Source of the DNA: Deltaproteobacteria bacterium | GTDB lineage: Bacteria; Bdellovibrionota_C; UBA2361; SZUA-149; JAITKM01 | Assembly: GCA_031278395.1 (NCBI GenBank) | Contig: JAITKM010000006.1 | Coordinates: 1 to 8,800 of the forward strand | Reading direction: 5' to 3' | DNA length: 8,800 nucleotides | Shown: in pieces, positions 1 to 5,720 of the stretch | Position numbering within the stretch: the stretch's first letter is position 1 | Layout: the number at the start of each line of letters is the position of its first letter | Position numbers and translations under genes: made by a program | The notes under the pieces: model-generated | What the model was told of the DNA's origin: nothing | The model's database searches: none | The model's input: only the letters and a program-made list of their open reading frames with translations

Positions 1-6
1 GATGCT

Positions 7-28
7 ACATTCTCCAAACATTCTCCAA
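7..28. repeat. tandem duplication of an 11-mer
   Basis: The 11-mer ACATTCTCCAA occurs twice back to back (7-17 and 18-28) with no mismatch. It lies just outside the left 76-bp direct repeat and has no visible coding role. It is one of several short tandem duplications in the non-coding DNA of this window. Confidence 0.85.
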
Positions 29-43
29 AAAAAATTTAATGAT

Positions 44-119
44 AAGTTGAATATATCGTCTAATTTATCAATTAATTTCATACAGGGATAATCGTAATAA
101 GAGGACTGTTCTAGATTAA
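44..119. repeat. 76-bp direct repeat, left copy
   Basis: These 76 bases are identical, with the same orientation, to 1277-1352 (constant offset 1233). The match stops at 43/1276 (T versus G) and at 120/1353 (G versus A). The repeat begins AAGTTGAATATATCGTC and ends CTGTTCTAGATTAA. It brackets the accessory ORF at 262-1074. No long internal inverted repeat is visible, so it does not look like a terminal inverted repeat. It could be a duplicated insertion target, a recombination site or a dispersed genomic repeat. Confidence 0.95.
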
Positions 120-165
120 GACTAGATTAAAGAACTAGATTAACTAGAAACTAGATTAACTAGAA
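111..165. repeat. CTAGATTAA tandem cluster
   Basis: CTAGATTAA occurs at 111-119, 122-130, 135-143 and 151-159. The last two belong to a perfect 16-bp tandem duplication, ACTAGATTAACTAGAA, at 134-149 and 150-165. The first copy is the 3' end of the left 76-bp repeat, so the cluster looks as if it grew outward from that end. The right 76-bp copy ends with the same 9-mer but has no expansion after it. Such arrays can change length by slippage, and this one lies about 100 bp upstream of the start of the next ORF. Confidence 0.85.
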
Positions 166-208
166 AAAAAAAGATTAAGATATAAAAAATGTTGCATCTA
201 AGAAATTA

Positions 209-223
209 CTCATAGTCTATGAG
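209..223. promoter_or_regulatory. 15-bp perfect palindrome upstream of the accessory ORF
   Basis: CTCATAG (209-215), a central T, then CTATGAG (217-223) form a perfect odd-length dyad, followed by ATTTTTG. It sits 38 bp before the ATG at 262 and just before an AT-rich stretch ending in TATAAT (235-240). As DNA it resembles a regulator operator. As RNA it could fold as a 6-bp stem with a GTC loop and a short U-run, a weak attenuator. The sequence does not decide between these. Confidence 0.45.
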
Positions 224-261
224 ATTTTTGTTTATATAATAATTTTAAGGAGAATAAATAT

Positions 262-1074
262 ATGTTTACCCAAGTCAATATAAGTAAAACAACCGATATA
301 CCTGACAAAATCGATATAAGTAAAATAACCGATATACCTGACAAAATCGATATAAAAGTTAGTCCCGTTACTCCTGGAAATAAAGTGGAAACTGAGGTAG
401 GTAAAAAGTCAGAGGAAAAAGCTTACAAGTTGATAAAAAAGTTGAACGATGCTGTTAATACAAACAAACAAACAACAGAAATTGAAAAAGAACTTGTAAA
501 TCATTTGATGGAGTTATTAGTAATAAGTGGTAATGGAAGATTTGTAGAGAATATCGTAGATTCAAGGGTATCTTATAAGAATGATAAGAAGAAGAGTTTT
601 AAAGAAAACTACCTGTATCCGCGCACAAGAATTACAAGAGTGATTGGGGGTGCTCCTAAGCTTGTGAAAAAATATAGTTATTCAGTAAATGCTAACTCAC
701 AAGAAAAATTAAAAGATATTGGATTCAACTTTTCTCTAGAAAAAGACCAATTAGTAGCTAAGGTTGGTATTTTGAGTGAATATATAGAAGGCAAAGATCG
801 TATAGGACAAGAAACAGAATTTTCTAAGGACATATTAGTAACAATGCATGATGGAAAAGATATTTCGGGTTCTGAATTCAAATATGATTTTAATGGCACT
901 GAGAAAGGAGTTGAGATTACTGAAAAGTCTGATGGTATCTTTGAGTTTAAAATTAACTACAAAGAGGAAACACAGCAACCATCTGTTGTGTTTTATTTTA
1001 AAAGAAAAGAGAGAGCAGCAAACAAAAATGATGCTAACCTGCCTCCTGTATCTCCTTTAAGACGGCGTAGATAA
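262..1074 (+). CDS. unrecognised lysine-rich protein with N-terminal 12-residue repeats
   Basis: I do not recognise this 270-residue protein. The start is well supported: AAGGAG (247-252) lies 9 nt before the ATG. Residues 6-29 are two copies of a 12-residue unit containing DIPDKI. Residues about 45-90 are charged and look helical. Residues about 130-255 alternate polar and hydrophobic positions as in beta-rich folds. The tail ends SPLRRRR. No signal peptide, membrane segment or catalytic motif is visible. The gene is more AT-rich than the central block (16 G/C in bases 481-540 against 24 in 4261-4320) and is bracketed by 76-bp direct repeats, suggesting acquisition or local duplication. The arginine-rich end may be a frameshift product, because 39 open codons continue in another frame after it. 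An RNA-binding, structural or effector role would be guesswork. Confidence 0.7.
   Translation: MFTQVNISKTTDIPDKIDISKITDIPDKIDIKVSPVTPGNKVETEVGKKSEEKAYKLIKKLNDAVNTNKQTTEIEKELVNHLMELLVISGNGRFVENIVDSRVSYKNDKKKSFKENYLYPRTRITRVIGGAPKLVKKYSYSVNANSQEKLKDIGFNFSLEKDQLVAKVGILSEYIEGKDRIGQETEFSKDILVTMHDGKDISGSEFKYDFNGTEKGVEITEKSDGIFEFKINYKEETQQPSVVFYFKRKERAANKNDANLPPVSPLRRRR
278..349 (+). repeat. 36-bp in-frame tandem repeat (two copies)
   Basis: Units 278-313 and 314-349 match at 35 of 36 positions, the only difference being C290 versus T326. A partial third start (ATATAA) follows at 350-355. The length is a multiple of three, so each unit adds 12 residues (xISKxTDIPDKI) without changing frame. The near identity suggests a recent duplication that could vary in copy number between strains. 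Confidence 0.9.
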
Positions 1075-1180
1075 CAAAGTTTCTATACCTCCTAATGATA
1101 ACTTTTATACACCTGGTACAAGATATGCAGTAGTTAATAAATTTGCTTATATCATGGTGCAGGGTTACTTTGTTTATTAG
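1061..1180 (+). pseudogene. probable displaced C-terminal coding segment of the upstream ORF
   Basis: One base out of phase with the upstream ORF, 39 codons stay open from 1061 to the TAG at 1178-1180, giving a protein-like sequence that contains FYTPGTRYAVVNKFAY. There is no obvious ribosome site of its own. The only place where the two frames can join without meeting a stop is 1061-1071, which contains CGGCGTAGA, read as arginines in the upstream frame. Joining them would give a protein of about 309 residues and remove the odd RRRR tail. An indel is the simplest explanation; a programmed shift or a chance open frame cannot be excluded. Confidence 0.4.
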
Positions 1181-1247
1181 TTTTTTTTATGCCTTAAATA
1201 AGCATAACACTCTAAATTATTTTAAAAACAAAAGTAACCATGCACCA
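1155..1247. repeat. long imperfect inverted repeat with a nested hairpin
   Basis: Arm 1155-1175 pairs with 1226-1247: TGGTGCA with TGCACCA, one G/A mismatch, GGTTAC with GTAACC, then TTT, a single bulged A, and GTTT with AAAC. The roughly 50-nt loop holds a smaller stem, TATGC (1188-1192) with GCATA (1202-1206), and an eight-T run at 1181-1188. The left arm overlaps the end of the displaced coding segment. It may be a transcript-end structure, a cruciform or the end of a mobile unit. It is not a classical terminator, because the T run is in the loop rather than after the stem. Confidence 0.7.
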
Positions 1248-1276
1248 GAAAAATACCCAACCAGAAAATAATCCAG

Positions 1277-1352
1277 AAGTTGAATATATCGTCTAATTTA
1301 TCAATTAATTTCATACAGGGATAATCGTAATAAGAGGACTGTTCTAGATTAA
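1277..1352. repeat. 76-bp direct repeat, right copy
   Basis: This copy is identical to 44-119. It ends 17 bp from the stop codon of the DUF362 gene, so that gene's transcripts, if they continue, run through the repeat in antisense. Unlike the left copy it has no CTAGATTAA expansion beyond its end, only a single terminal CTAGATTAA (1344-1352). Confidence 0.95.
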
Positions 1353-1369
1353 ATCAAGTTTTTAAGATA

Positions 1370-2293
1370 TTAGGCTTCCAATCTCGCAATATTTAACTTG
1401 GTTATGTCGCTCTTACCAAAGCCTAAATTCTCGGCAATTTTTATATACGGCACTTCATCCAACTCATAACCGATAATTTTCGTTGCGGCAACGTCAGCCG
1501 CGACAATATCTGTCGAGATTATCATATACTTTGTTAGCCGCACATCATCCGTACTTACACCACGCGGACCATTAGCAATCATGATTCGATAAGCATCAAT
1601 AATATTTAAAGTCGGCTTAGTATAAAACAACATTTCAGCAATGCACTGATTTAAATCACTACGATGCATAATTCGCCTATCCCAAACATTACCCATTAGA
1701 TTTTTAATAGCACAAGACATCTTCGCCCCACCATGATGCTTTAAAATCGGTAAATTAATAAACACATCCGCCTCTAATAGCGGTTTAAACACATCTGTCT
1801 CTTGCAATTTCAGAGCTTTAACATTCTTCTGGTTAATATAAAACTTCTTTTCATCAGCTAAAATCATTTTCCCGCCAGCTTGCTCAACCGCCTCCTGCGT
1901 ACCACTCACTTTATAAGTTGTCTTCCAATCACTAAGCGTATGATCAAAAACTAAAACTTCCTTTGCACCCGCCGCTAACGCTTGACGCACAACCTCACCC
2001 ACCAGCTCAGGGTTTGTATTCGCCGCCCGCTCCGGAGCAGAATCAAAAGAAATATTCGGCTTAATTATGACTTTTTGCTCCGGCTTAACAAAACTCTGCA
2101 TTCCACCTAGCGCCTCAATTCCCTTACGAAACATGGCTATTGGTTCACCATTTCTTACAGCTACCAAATCTGGAAGCTCGGCACTTATTCCGTCCTGTAC
2201 CAAACTTTCTGCTGCTGTTACTTTAAGTTTACTAGTTATTGCAGTCCCTGCTACTGCTACTGCCATTGATTTTAAAAATTGTCGCCTGTTCAT
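1370..2293 (-). CDS. Tat-exported DUF362 family protein
   Basis: A 307-residue protein with a twin-arginine signal: MNRRQFLK, a hydrophobic stretch (9-20), then probable cleavage after the alanines near residue 28. The mature part shows DUF362 landmarks: KPNISFD (78-84), TNPELV (93-98), the core motif LPILKHHGGAKMSCAIKNLMG spread over 181-201 and IIDAYR (231-236). DUF362 has no settled biochemical role and is often found with ferredoxin-type domains or genes. This copy has no cysteine clusters, and its cysteines are too few to bind an iron-sulfur centre alone. AAGGAA (2304-2309) lies 10 nt before the ATG. It follows tatC after 132 bp, so it may be a dedicated client of the adjacent translocase and a partner of the iron-sulfur membrane protein. 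Export is well supported, function is not. Confidence 0.93.
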   Translation of the reverse strand: MNRRQFLKSMAVAVAGTAITSKLKVTAAESLVQDGISAELPDLVAVRNGEPIAMFRKGIEALGGMQSFVKPEQKVIIKPNISFDSAPERAANTNPELVGEVVRQALAAGAKEVLVFDHTLSDWKTTYKVSGTQEAVEQAGGKMILADEKKFYINQKNVKALKLQETDVFKPLLEADVFINLPILKHHGGAKMSCAIKNLMGNVWDRRIMHRSDLNQCIAEMLFYTKPTLNIIDAYRIMIANGPRGVSTDDVRLTKYMIISTDIVAADVAATKIIGYELDEVPYIKIAENLGFGKSDITKLNIARLEA

Positions 2294-2346
2294 ATATTTT
2301 GTATTCCTTAACTATTTAAATTAGTAATCGCTCAGGACGTTTTTTA

Positions 2347-2387
2347 TTCACGAATTAACATGAATAAAATTAATGTTAATTCGTGAA
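2347..2387. repeat. 15-bp-arm inverted repeat between tatC and the DUF362 gene
   Basis: TTCACGAATTAACAT (2347-2361) and its exact reverse complement (2373-2387) flank an 11-nt loop. ATTCGTG occurs twice in direct order (2379-2385 and 2389-2395). On the coding (minus) strand the stem is followed by A residues rather than T, so it is not an intrinsic terminator. It could be an mRNA processing or stability element that separates expression of tatC from the downstream gene, or a dispersed palindromic repeat. Confidence 0.85.
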
Positions 2388-2425
2388 AATTCGTGGATAA
2401 AAAAAACTCTTTATGATCTCTGTCT

Positions 2426-3130
2426 CTACAATTTTATTTCGATCCTCCTAGCCAAGAGCAAGCCTAACTCAAACAATAGCCACATCGGCAGCGCGAGCAT
2501 AATTTGGCTGATTATATCCGGTGGAGTTACTACAGCTGAAACTATAAGAATTCCCACTACGACATATGTCCTCTTATCTCTTAAGAACTGCACTTGAATT
2601 AACCCAAATCGCACGCACAACAACACAGTCAGTGGAAGTTGAAAACCCACCCCAAAAACCAGCATTAGCCCACAACTTAAATTTAGAAAATCTGCTAACC
2701 CAATTACTGGGTTAAGTTTGTCAGACGCAAAACTTACTGCAAACTGCATCACCAGTGGCAAAATTAGCAAAACACAAAATGCCACGCCGCAAACAAATAA
2801 AAACGAAGCTAAAACTATCCAATACTTGAGGGCTTCTTTTTCATGAGCCTGCAAGGCAGGCAGTAAAAAATTCCAAATTTGCCAAATACAATACGGAAAT
2901 GAGATAAGCACAGCCAAAACCAAAGCCAATTTTAATTGAACAATAAAAACTTCCATTGGCGAAAAGAAATTCAACTGTCCTATTTCTGCTGGACAACACC
3001 AACTAATCAGCCACTGTATGCAAAACTGCGCCAGAAAATACGACGGGACATAAAAAATTCCAACTGTAACTAAACACCTCAGCAAAACCGTCCGCAAAGC
3101 CTCCAAGTGTTCAAAAAAGGTTTGTGTCAT
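2426..3130 (-). CDS. tatC: Sec-independent protein translocase TatC
   Basis: TatC is the signal-binding core of the twin-arginine translocase in the inner membrane. The 234 residues contain the cytoplasmic N-terminal motif HLEALR (8-13), SPMEVF (57-62), [16 protein letters not shown] (78-93) followed by [14 protein letters not shown] (159-167) and TPPD (202-205). There are about six hydrophobic segments, and the length is near that of typical TatC. The glutamate that many TatC proteins have in transmembrane segment 4 (FGxxFExP) is glutamine here (Q164), a substitution I recall in some other TatC proteins. The start overlaps the tatA stop by ATGA (3127-3130), indicating translational coupling. 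The two likely Tat clients beside it suggest locus-dedicated export. Confidence 0.97.
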   Translation of the reverse strand: MTQTFFEHLEALRTVLLRCLVTVGIFYVPSYFLAQFCIQWLISWCCPAEIGQLNFFSPMEVFIVQLKLALVLAVLISFPYCIWQIWNFLLPALQAHEKEALKYWIVLASFLFVCGVAFCVLLILPLVMQFAVSFASDKLNPVIGLADFLNLSCGLMLVFGVGFQLPLTVLLCVRFGLIQVQFLRDKRTYVVVGILIVSAVVTPPDIISQIMLALPMWLLFELGLLLARRIEIKL

Positions 3131-3333
3131 TTTTTCTCTTTTACTTCAACTTCCGCGTTTTTTTCAGCCATATCCAAAAACTCTGCTGACTCTTTTTTGA
3201 TTTCTGCCTTAGCTTTTTTGAATTCCTCTGAAGCACGCCCCAAAGCTCTCGCCACTTCTGGTATTCTTTTCGAGCCAAATAGAATCAACACTACTACTAA
3301 AATTAACAATATTTCAGTAAATCCGATTGACAT
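3127..3333 (-). CDS. tatA: Sec-independent translocase subunit TatA
   Basis: TatA oligomerises to form the passage through which folded Tat substrates cross the inner membrane. The 68-residue protein has the family layout: one short transmembrane helix (about 4-20), the [14 protein letters not shown] hinge and amphipathic helix (about 19-32), then a charged tail rich in K and E. AGGAG (3340-3344 on the minus strand) lies 6 nt before the ATG. Only 12 bp separate it from the upstream iron-sulfur gene, and it overlaps tatC by 4 bp. No separate tatB is visible, so this TatA may serve both roles or tatB may lie elsewhere. The length fits TatA/E rather than TatB. Confidence 0.96.
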   Translation of the reverse strand: MSIGFTEILLILVVVLILFGSKRIPEVARALGRASEEFKKAKAEIKKESAEFLDMAEKNAEVEVKEKK

Positions 3334-3345
3334 AAATATCTCCTA

Positions 3346-4980
3346 TTACAATAACCATTCTTTACTTTTATTTCTCTCTTCACTTCCACTACGTTGTTTT
3401 TTAAAAAATTCTTGTGGGTCGTCAGCCAAAACCTGAATTGATATTGGTTTAACTATAATTGCTCTCTCTGGCAGCACCGGACACGCCTCTTCACAACTAC
3501 CACACCCAATACAAAGCTCCGCATTAAGTTGTGGCATTCTTGCCCCATTTGTTCCAGCTATCATTTGTAAAGCACCAGTTGGACACTGTTCAGCGCATGC
3601 CCCACACTCTGTGCCGTCAGTTATAGTAACGCACAGATCATATGTTATGTTTGCCATTCCAATGCGCCAACGTTTCTTTTGGGCTAAATCCAGCTGGCGA
3701 ATTGCACCAGTCGAACAAACCGCACCGCAGCGATTACAATTATAATTGCAGTGACCATTTTTAAAATCTAAGTGAATTGAACTATTGTCTCCGCTAAATT
3801 TATTTTTTGTTCCGCAACCCGCTGGCTTTAAAACCTGACCCACACAATGCGCCACACATAGCTGACAAGCCGTGCATTTGGCAAGAAATCTTTCTGGCGA
3901 GCCTGCTCCTGGCGGAGCAATAAAATAAGCCGCTTTCTCTATCTTAGTTGGAGTTAAACAAGGAACGCTCTTAGCAGCTTTATAACAAGCCTGCATTTGC
4001 TTTTCTGGATTAAACAACCTGCCTAGCACAATTCCTGTTAGCGTTAGCATACCGCCCCAAATAAAACTGCGACGTGATGCAATAAACCGGGCTTCTATTT
4101 TCGGATTAAACTGTTTTTTGAAAATTCCTAAAAATTTTAAGTTTGGACACATCCCAAGACATTTTAAACAGCGCAGGCAACGTTCGTTATCTATAGCTTT
4201 ACTACTTAGGTTAATACATTTAGCTGGACAAACTTTAGCGCACCTTCCACAAGCGCTACATTTTTCACTAATCCCCAATTTCAACATTCCGTTTTTGCTA
4301 CACAAACCGAGCAGTGTTCCAGCAGGACAGATTGCGGTGCAAAAAATGCGTCGTTTCCAGACAACCAAAACAATTAGCGCCAATAAAAAAAATAGCCCAG
4401 TCCAACTTATCCCAGTATCTAACAAGCGCGCCCAATTAGCCCCATTTAAAACAATTTTGCCAAAGTTAGAATATGGATCAAGAGCTTTCCAAACTACTAC
4501 CCAGCCGCCTAAGAGCGTAATGAACGCAACGGCTAAGATGCAATAGCGAGTTTTTTTTAGATTAAGCGGCGTTTTAAATACTACTTTTGAACTACCTCTC
4601 GCTTGACGATTTTCTTTAGCTCGAATGTGAGAGCTAAAAAAATCAATTATATCTTGCAGAATTCCTAAGGGACAAAGAACCGAGCAATAAAAACGCCCGC
4701 AGCAAAAAGCCAGCAGTAACATCACCAACAAAATATTGACTGCCACGCCTACATCCTGAGCTAAAATCAAAGTTAAATTATTAACAGCAGCCTCCAGAGT
4801 TGAAAAACTAGCAATGCTCAGACTTTCAAAGCTCGCAAAAATCTTAGTGAGGTTTGGAACTATTTGTAATTTTAGCCACCCCTTTGTCAGCCAACTTTGG
4901 TCAAAAACAAATGCCGATACCGACAATAAAAATGAGATTGTTGCAGCTGCAACTATTATTAATCGATATTTATTTTTCAT
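3346..4980 (-). CDS. NapH-NapG-like fused polyferredoxin membrane protein
   Basis: A 544-residue iron-sulfur membrane protein that looks like NapH joined to NapG. The NapH-like half (1 to about 299) has hydrophobic segments near 6-25, 80-95, 146-165 and 193-209, two CxxxCP motifs (C99/C103 and C214/C218) and two full CxxCxxCxxxC sets (C241-C251 and C268-C278). The NapG-like half opens with an internal twin-arginine motif, SRRSFIWG (302-309), plus a hydrophobic stretch, then the IAPPGA segment and four more cysteine sets (C369-379, C411-422, C450-466, C490-500). The total length is close to NapH plus NapG of E. coli (287 + 231). These proteins pass quinol electrons toward periplasmic acceptors. 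No NapA-type reductase is in the window, so the acceptor is unknown. The ATG lies 7 bp after the RNase H stop, with a poor ribosome site. Confidence 0.9.
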   Translation of the reverse strand: MKNKYRLIIVAAATISFLLSVSAFVFDQSWLTKGWLKLQIVPNLTKIFASFESLSIASFSTLEAAVNNLTLILAQDVGVAVNILLVMLLLAFCCGRFYCSVLCPLGILQDIIDFFSSHIRAKENRQARGSSKVVFKTPLNLKKTRYCILAVAFITLLGGWVVVWKALDPYSNFGKIVLNGANWARLLDTGISWTGLFFLLALIVLVVWKRRIFCTAICPAGTLLGLCSKNGMLKLGISEKCSACGRCAKVCPAKCINLSSKAIDNERCLRCLKCLGMCPNLKFLGIFKKQFNPKIEARFIASRRSFIWGGMLTLTGIVLGRLFNPEKQMQACYKAAKSVPCLTPTKIEKAAYFIAPPGAGSPERFLAKCTACQLCVAHCVGQVLKPAGCGTKNKFSGDNSSIHLDFKNGHCNYNCNRCGAVCSTGAIRQLDLAQKKRWRIGMANITYDLCVTITDGTECGACAEQCPTGALQMIAGTNGARMPQLNAELCIGCGSCEEACPVLPERAIIVKPISIQVLADDPQEFFKKQRSGSEERNKSKEWLL

Positions 4981-4987
4981 TTTGTTT

Positions 4988-5593
4988 TTATATGTAGCCG
5001 TTAAATCCCAAATTATCTAACCCTGCAATTTTCTGCCTAATCCTTTCTAGTTCCATTCCTTCACGCAGATCTAATAACAACCAGGCGTTTTTAGGATCTA
5101 AATTTTTCTGTCTGCCGATTAAGCCTTCGCCATGGATTTCCAACAATTTACTGCCTTTTTCCTGAATCCAAGAACAGGCTCTGTCACAGGCTGTATTTTG
5201 TCTTTGTCCACTGTGTGCCGTAACATGTCGAACTTCTAATTTAACTTGTTGTGTCAGCTCCCAAAACTCTTGCCAGAGCGCAAGATTAGCGATTGATTTA
5301 TTTTGTTTATTTTTCCAAGCATTTGCCGCCCAATCCGCTAAAAACACATTGGCAATATCCACTACAACTTTATTATCGCAATACCACACTACTTGTGGCT
5401 GCTCGGAATTTTTAGTTATCAGCTCCACCCCCAAGATACCAGCCAAAATTTCAGCCTCCATTGCCGAAATTTTTCCTAAGCGACAAACGACTTTCCGCTT
5501 TTGTGGTGGCAGTGAAATAATTACTGCACTGGCTGCGCCTTTCTCGCTTGCTCCACCATCAGTGTATAATTCATAATGCTTATTTTCCAGCAT
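4988..5593 (-). CDS. ribonuclease HI-like protein with C-terminal extension
   Basis: RNase HI cleaves the RNA strand of RNA-DNA hybrids in the cytoplasm using two metal ions. All four expected acidic residues are visible: D12 in YTDGGA, E46 in AMEAE, D73 in YCDN and D137 in NTACDRAC, with H127 in the flexible loop (VTAHSGQRQN). A basic/aromatic stretch (ADWAANAWKNKQNK, 86-99) matches the substrate-binding region of the E. coli enzyme. The catalytic domain takes about 1-143. The remaining 58 residues, ending LDNLGFNGYI, are an extension absent from the 155-residue E. coli protein. The ATG lacks a clear ribosome site and is preceded by a palindrome. It is the first gene of the tight block leading to the iron-sulfur protein, tatA and tatC, but has no obvious functional link with them. 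Confidence 0.88.
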   Translation of the reverse strand: MLENKHYELYTDGGASEKGAASAVIISLPPQKRKVVCRLGKISAMEAEILAGILGVELITKNSEQPQVVWYCDNKVVVDIANVFLADWAANAWKNKQNKSIANLALWQEFWELTQQVKLEVRHVTAHSGQRQNTACDRACSWIQEKGSKLLEIHGEGLIGRQKNLDPKNAWLLLDLREGMELERIRQKIAGLDNLGFNGYI

Positions 5594-5598
5594 ATTAT

Positions 5599-5613
5599 AA
5601 CTTTATTAAAGTT
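5599..5613. promoter_or_regulatory. 15-bp palindrome just upstream of the RNase H start
   Basis: AACTTTA (5599-5605), a central T, then TAAAGTT (5607-5613) form a perfect odd-length dyad ending 5 nt before the ATG (5591-5593, minus strand), where a ribosome site would lie. It could be an operator or a structure limiting translation. It has the same layout (7-bp arms around one T) as the palindrome at 209-223, with a different sequence. Confidence 0.4.
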
Positions 5614-5643
5614 TTACCAAAAACCTGCCGAGATTACCTTTCT

Positions 5644-5720
5644 GAACGCTGAAAGTTAAAAGGTTTATACTTTTTATTTTTGTTATAAGTTTTTTCAGGT
5701 TTTAAAAACTTTCAGCGTTC
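5644..5720. repeat. 77-bp segment with 14-bp perfect terminal inverted repeats
   Basis: GAACGCTGAAAGTT (5644-5657) and AACTTTCAGCGTTC (5707-5720) are perfect reverse complements around a 49-nt AT-rich centre. The right arm includes the stop codon and last two codons (GAA CGC TGA) of the upstream membrane-protein gene. No T run follows the stem on the minus strand, so a simple intrinsic terminator is unlikely. The shape fits a small MITE-like or palindromic element, although I see no target-site duplication. Confidence 0.75.

Larger units (their letters stand above)
44..1352. mobile_element. putative cassette bounded by 76-bp direct repeats
   Basis: Two identical 76-bp repeats enclose one AT-rich ORF, its displaced C-terminal segment and a structured 3' region. 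Recombination between the repeats would remove exactly 1233 bp and leave one copy beside the DUF362 gene. No transposase or integrase is encoded inside and no terminal inverted repeats are seen, so this is not a self-sufficient insertion sequence. It could be a non-autonomous cassette, a recombination-prone accessory gene or one unit of a dispersed family. Mobility itself is inference. Confidence 0.35.

Noticed and set aside
235-240. TATAAT as the -10 box of the orphan ORF
   Set aside because: No acceptable -35 lies at normal spacing, and transcription would start at or inside the ribosome site. It is noted only as AT-rich context.
678-1060. Open frames overlapping the orphan ORF on both strands (678-899 minus, 848-1060 plus)
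   Set aside because: They are short, lack ribosome sites, and are contained in a longer frame that has a good ribosome site.
44-1352. CRISPR array
   Set aside because: There are only two repeat copies, 76 bp long and 1.2 kb apart, with a gene between them; there is no regular spacer pattern.
4118-4546. 142-codon open frame on the plus strand
   Set aside because: It is antisense to the cysteine-rich core of the iron-sulfur fusion gene, whose motifs prove the minus-strand reading; no independent ribosome site or family was seen.
5594-5599. TATAAT on the minus strand upstream of the RNase H gene
   Set aside because: It abuts the ATG directly, so transcription from it would begin inside the gene.
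5644-5720. Intrinsic terminator of the flippase-like gene
   Set aside because: The loop is 49 nt and no U-run follows the stem on the coding strand.
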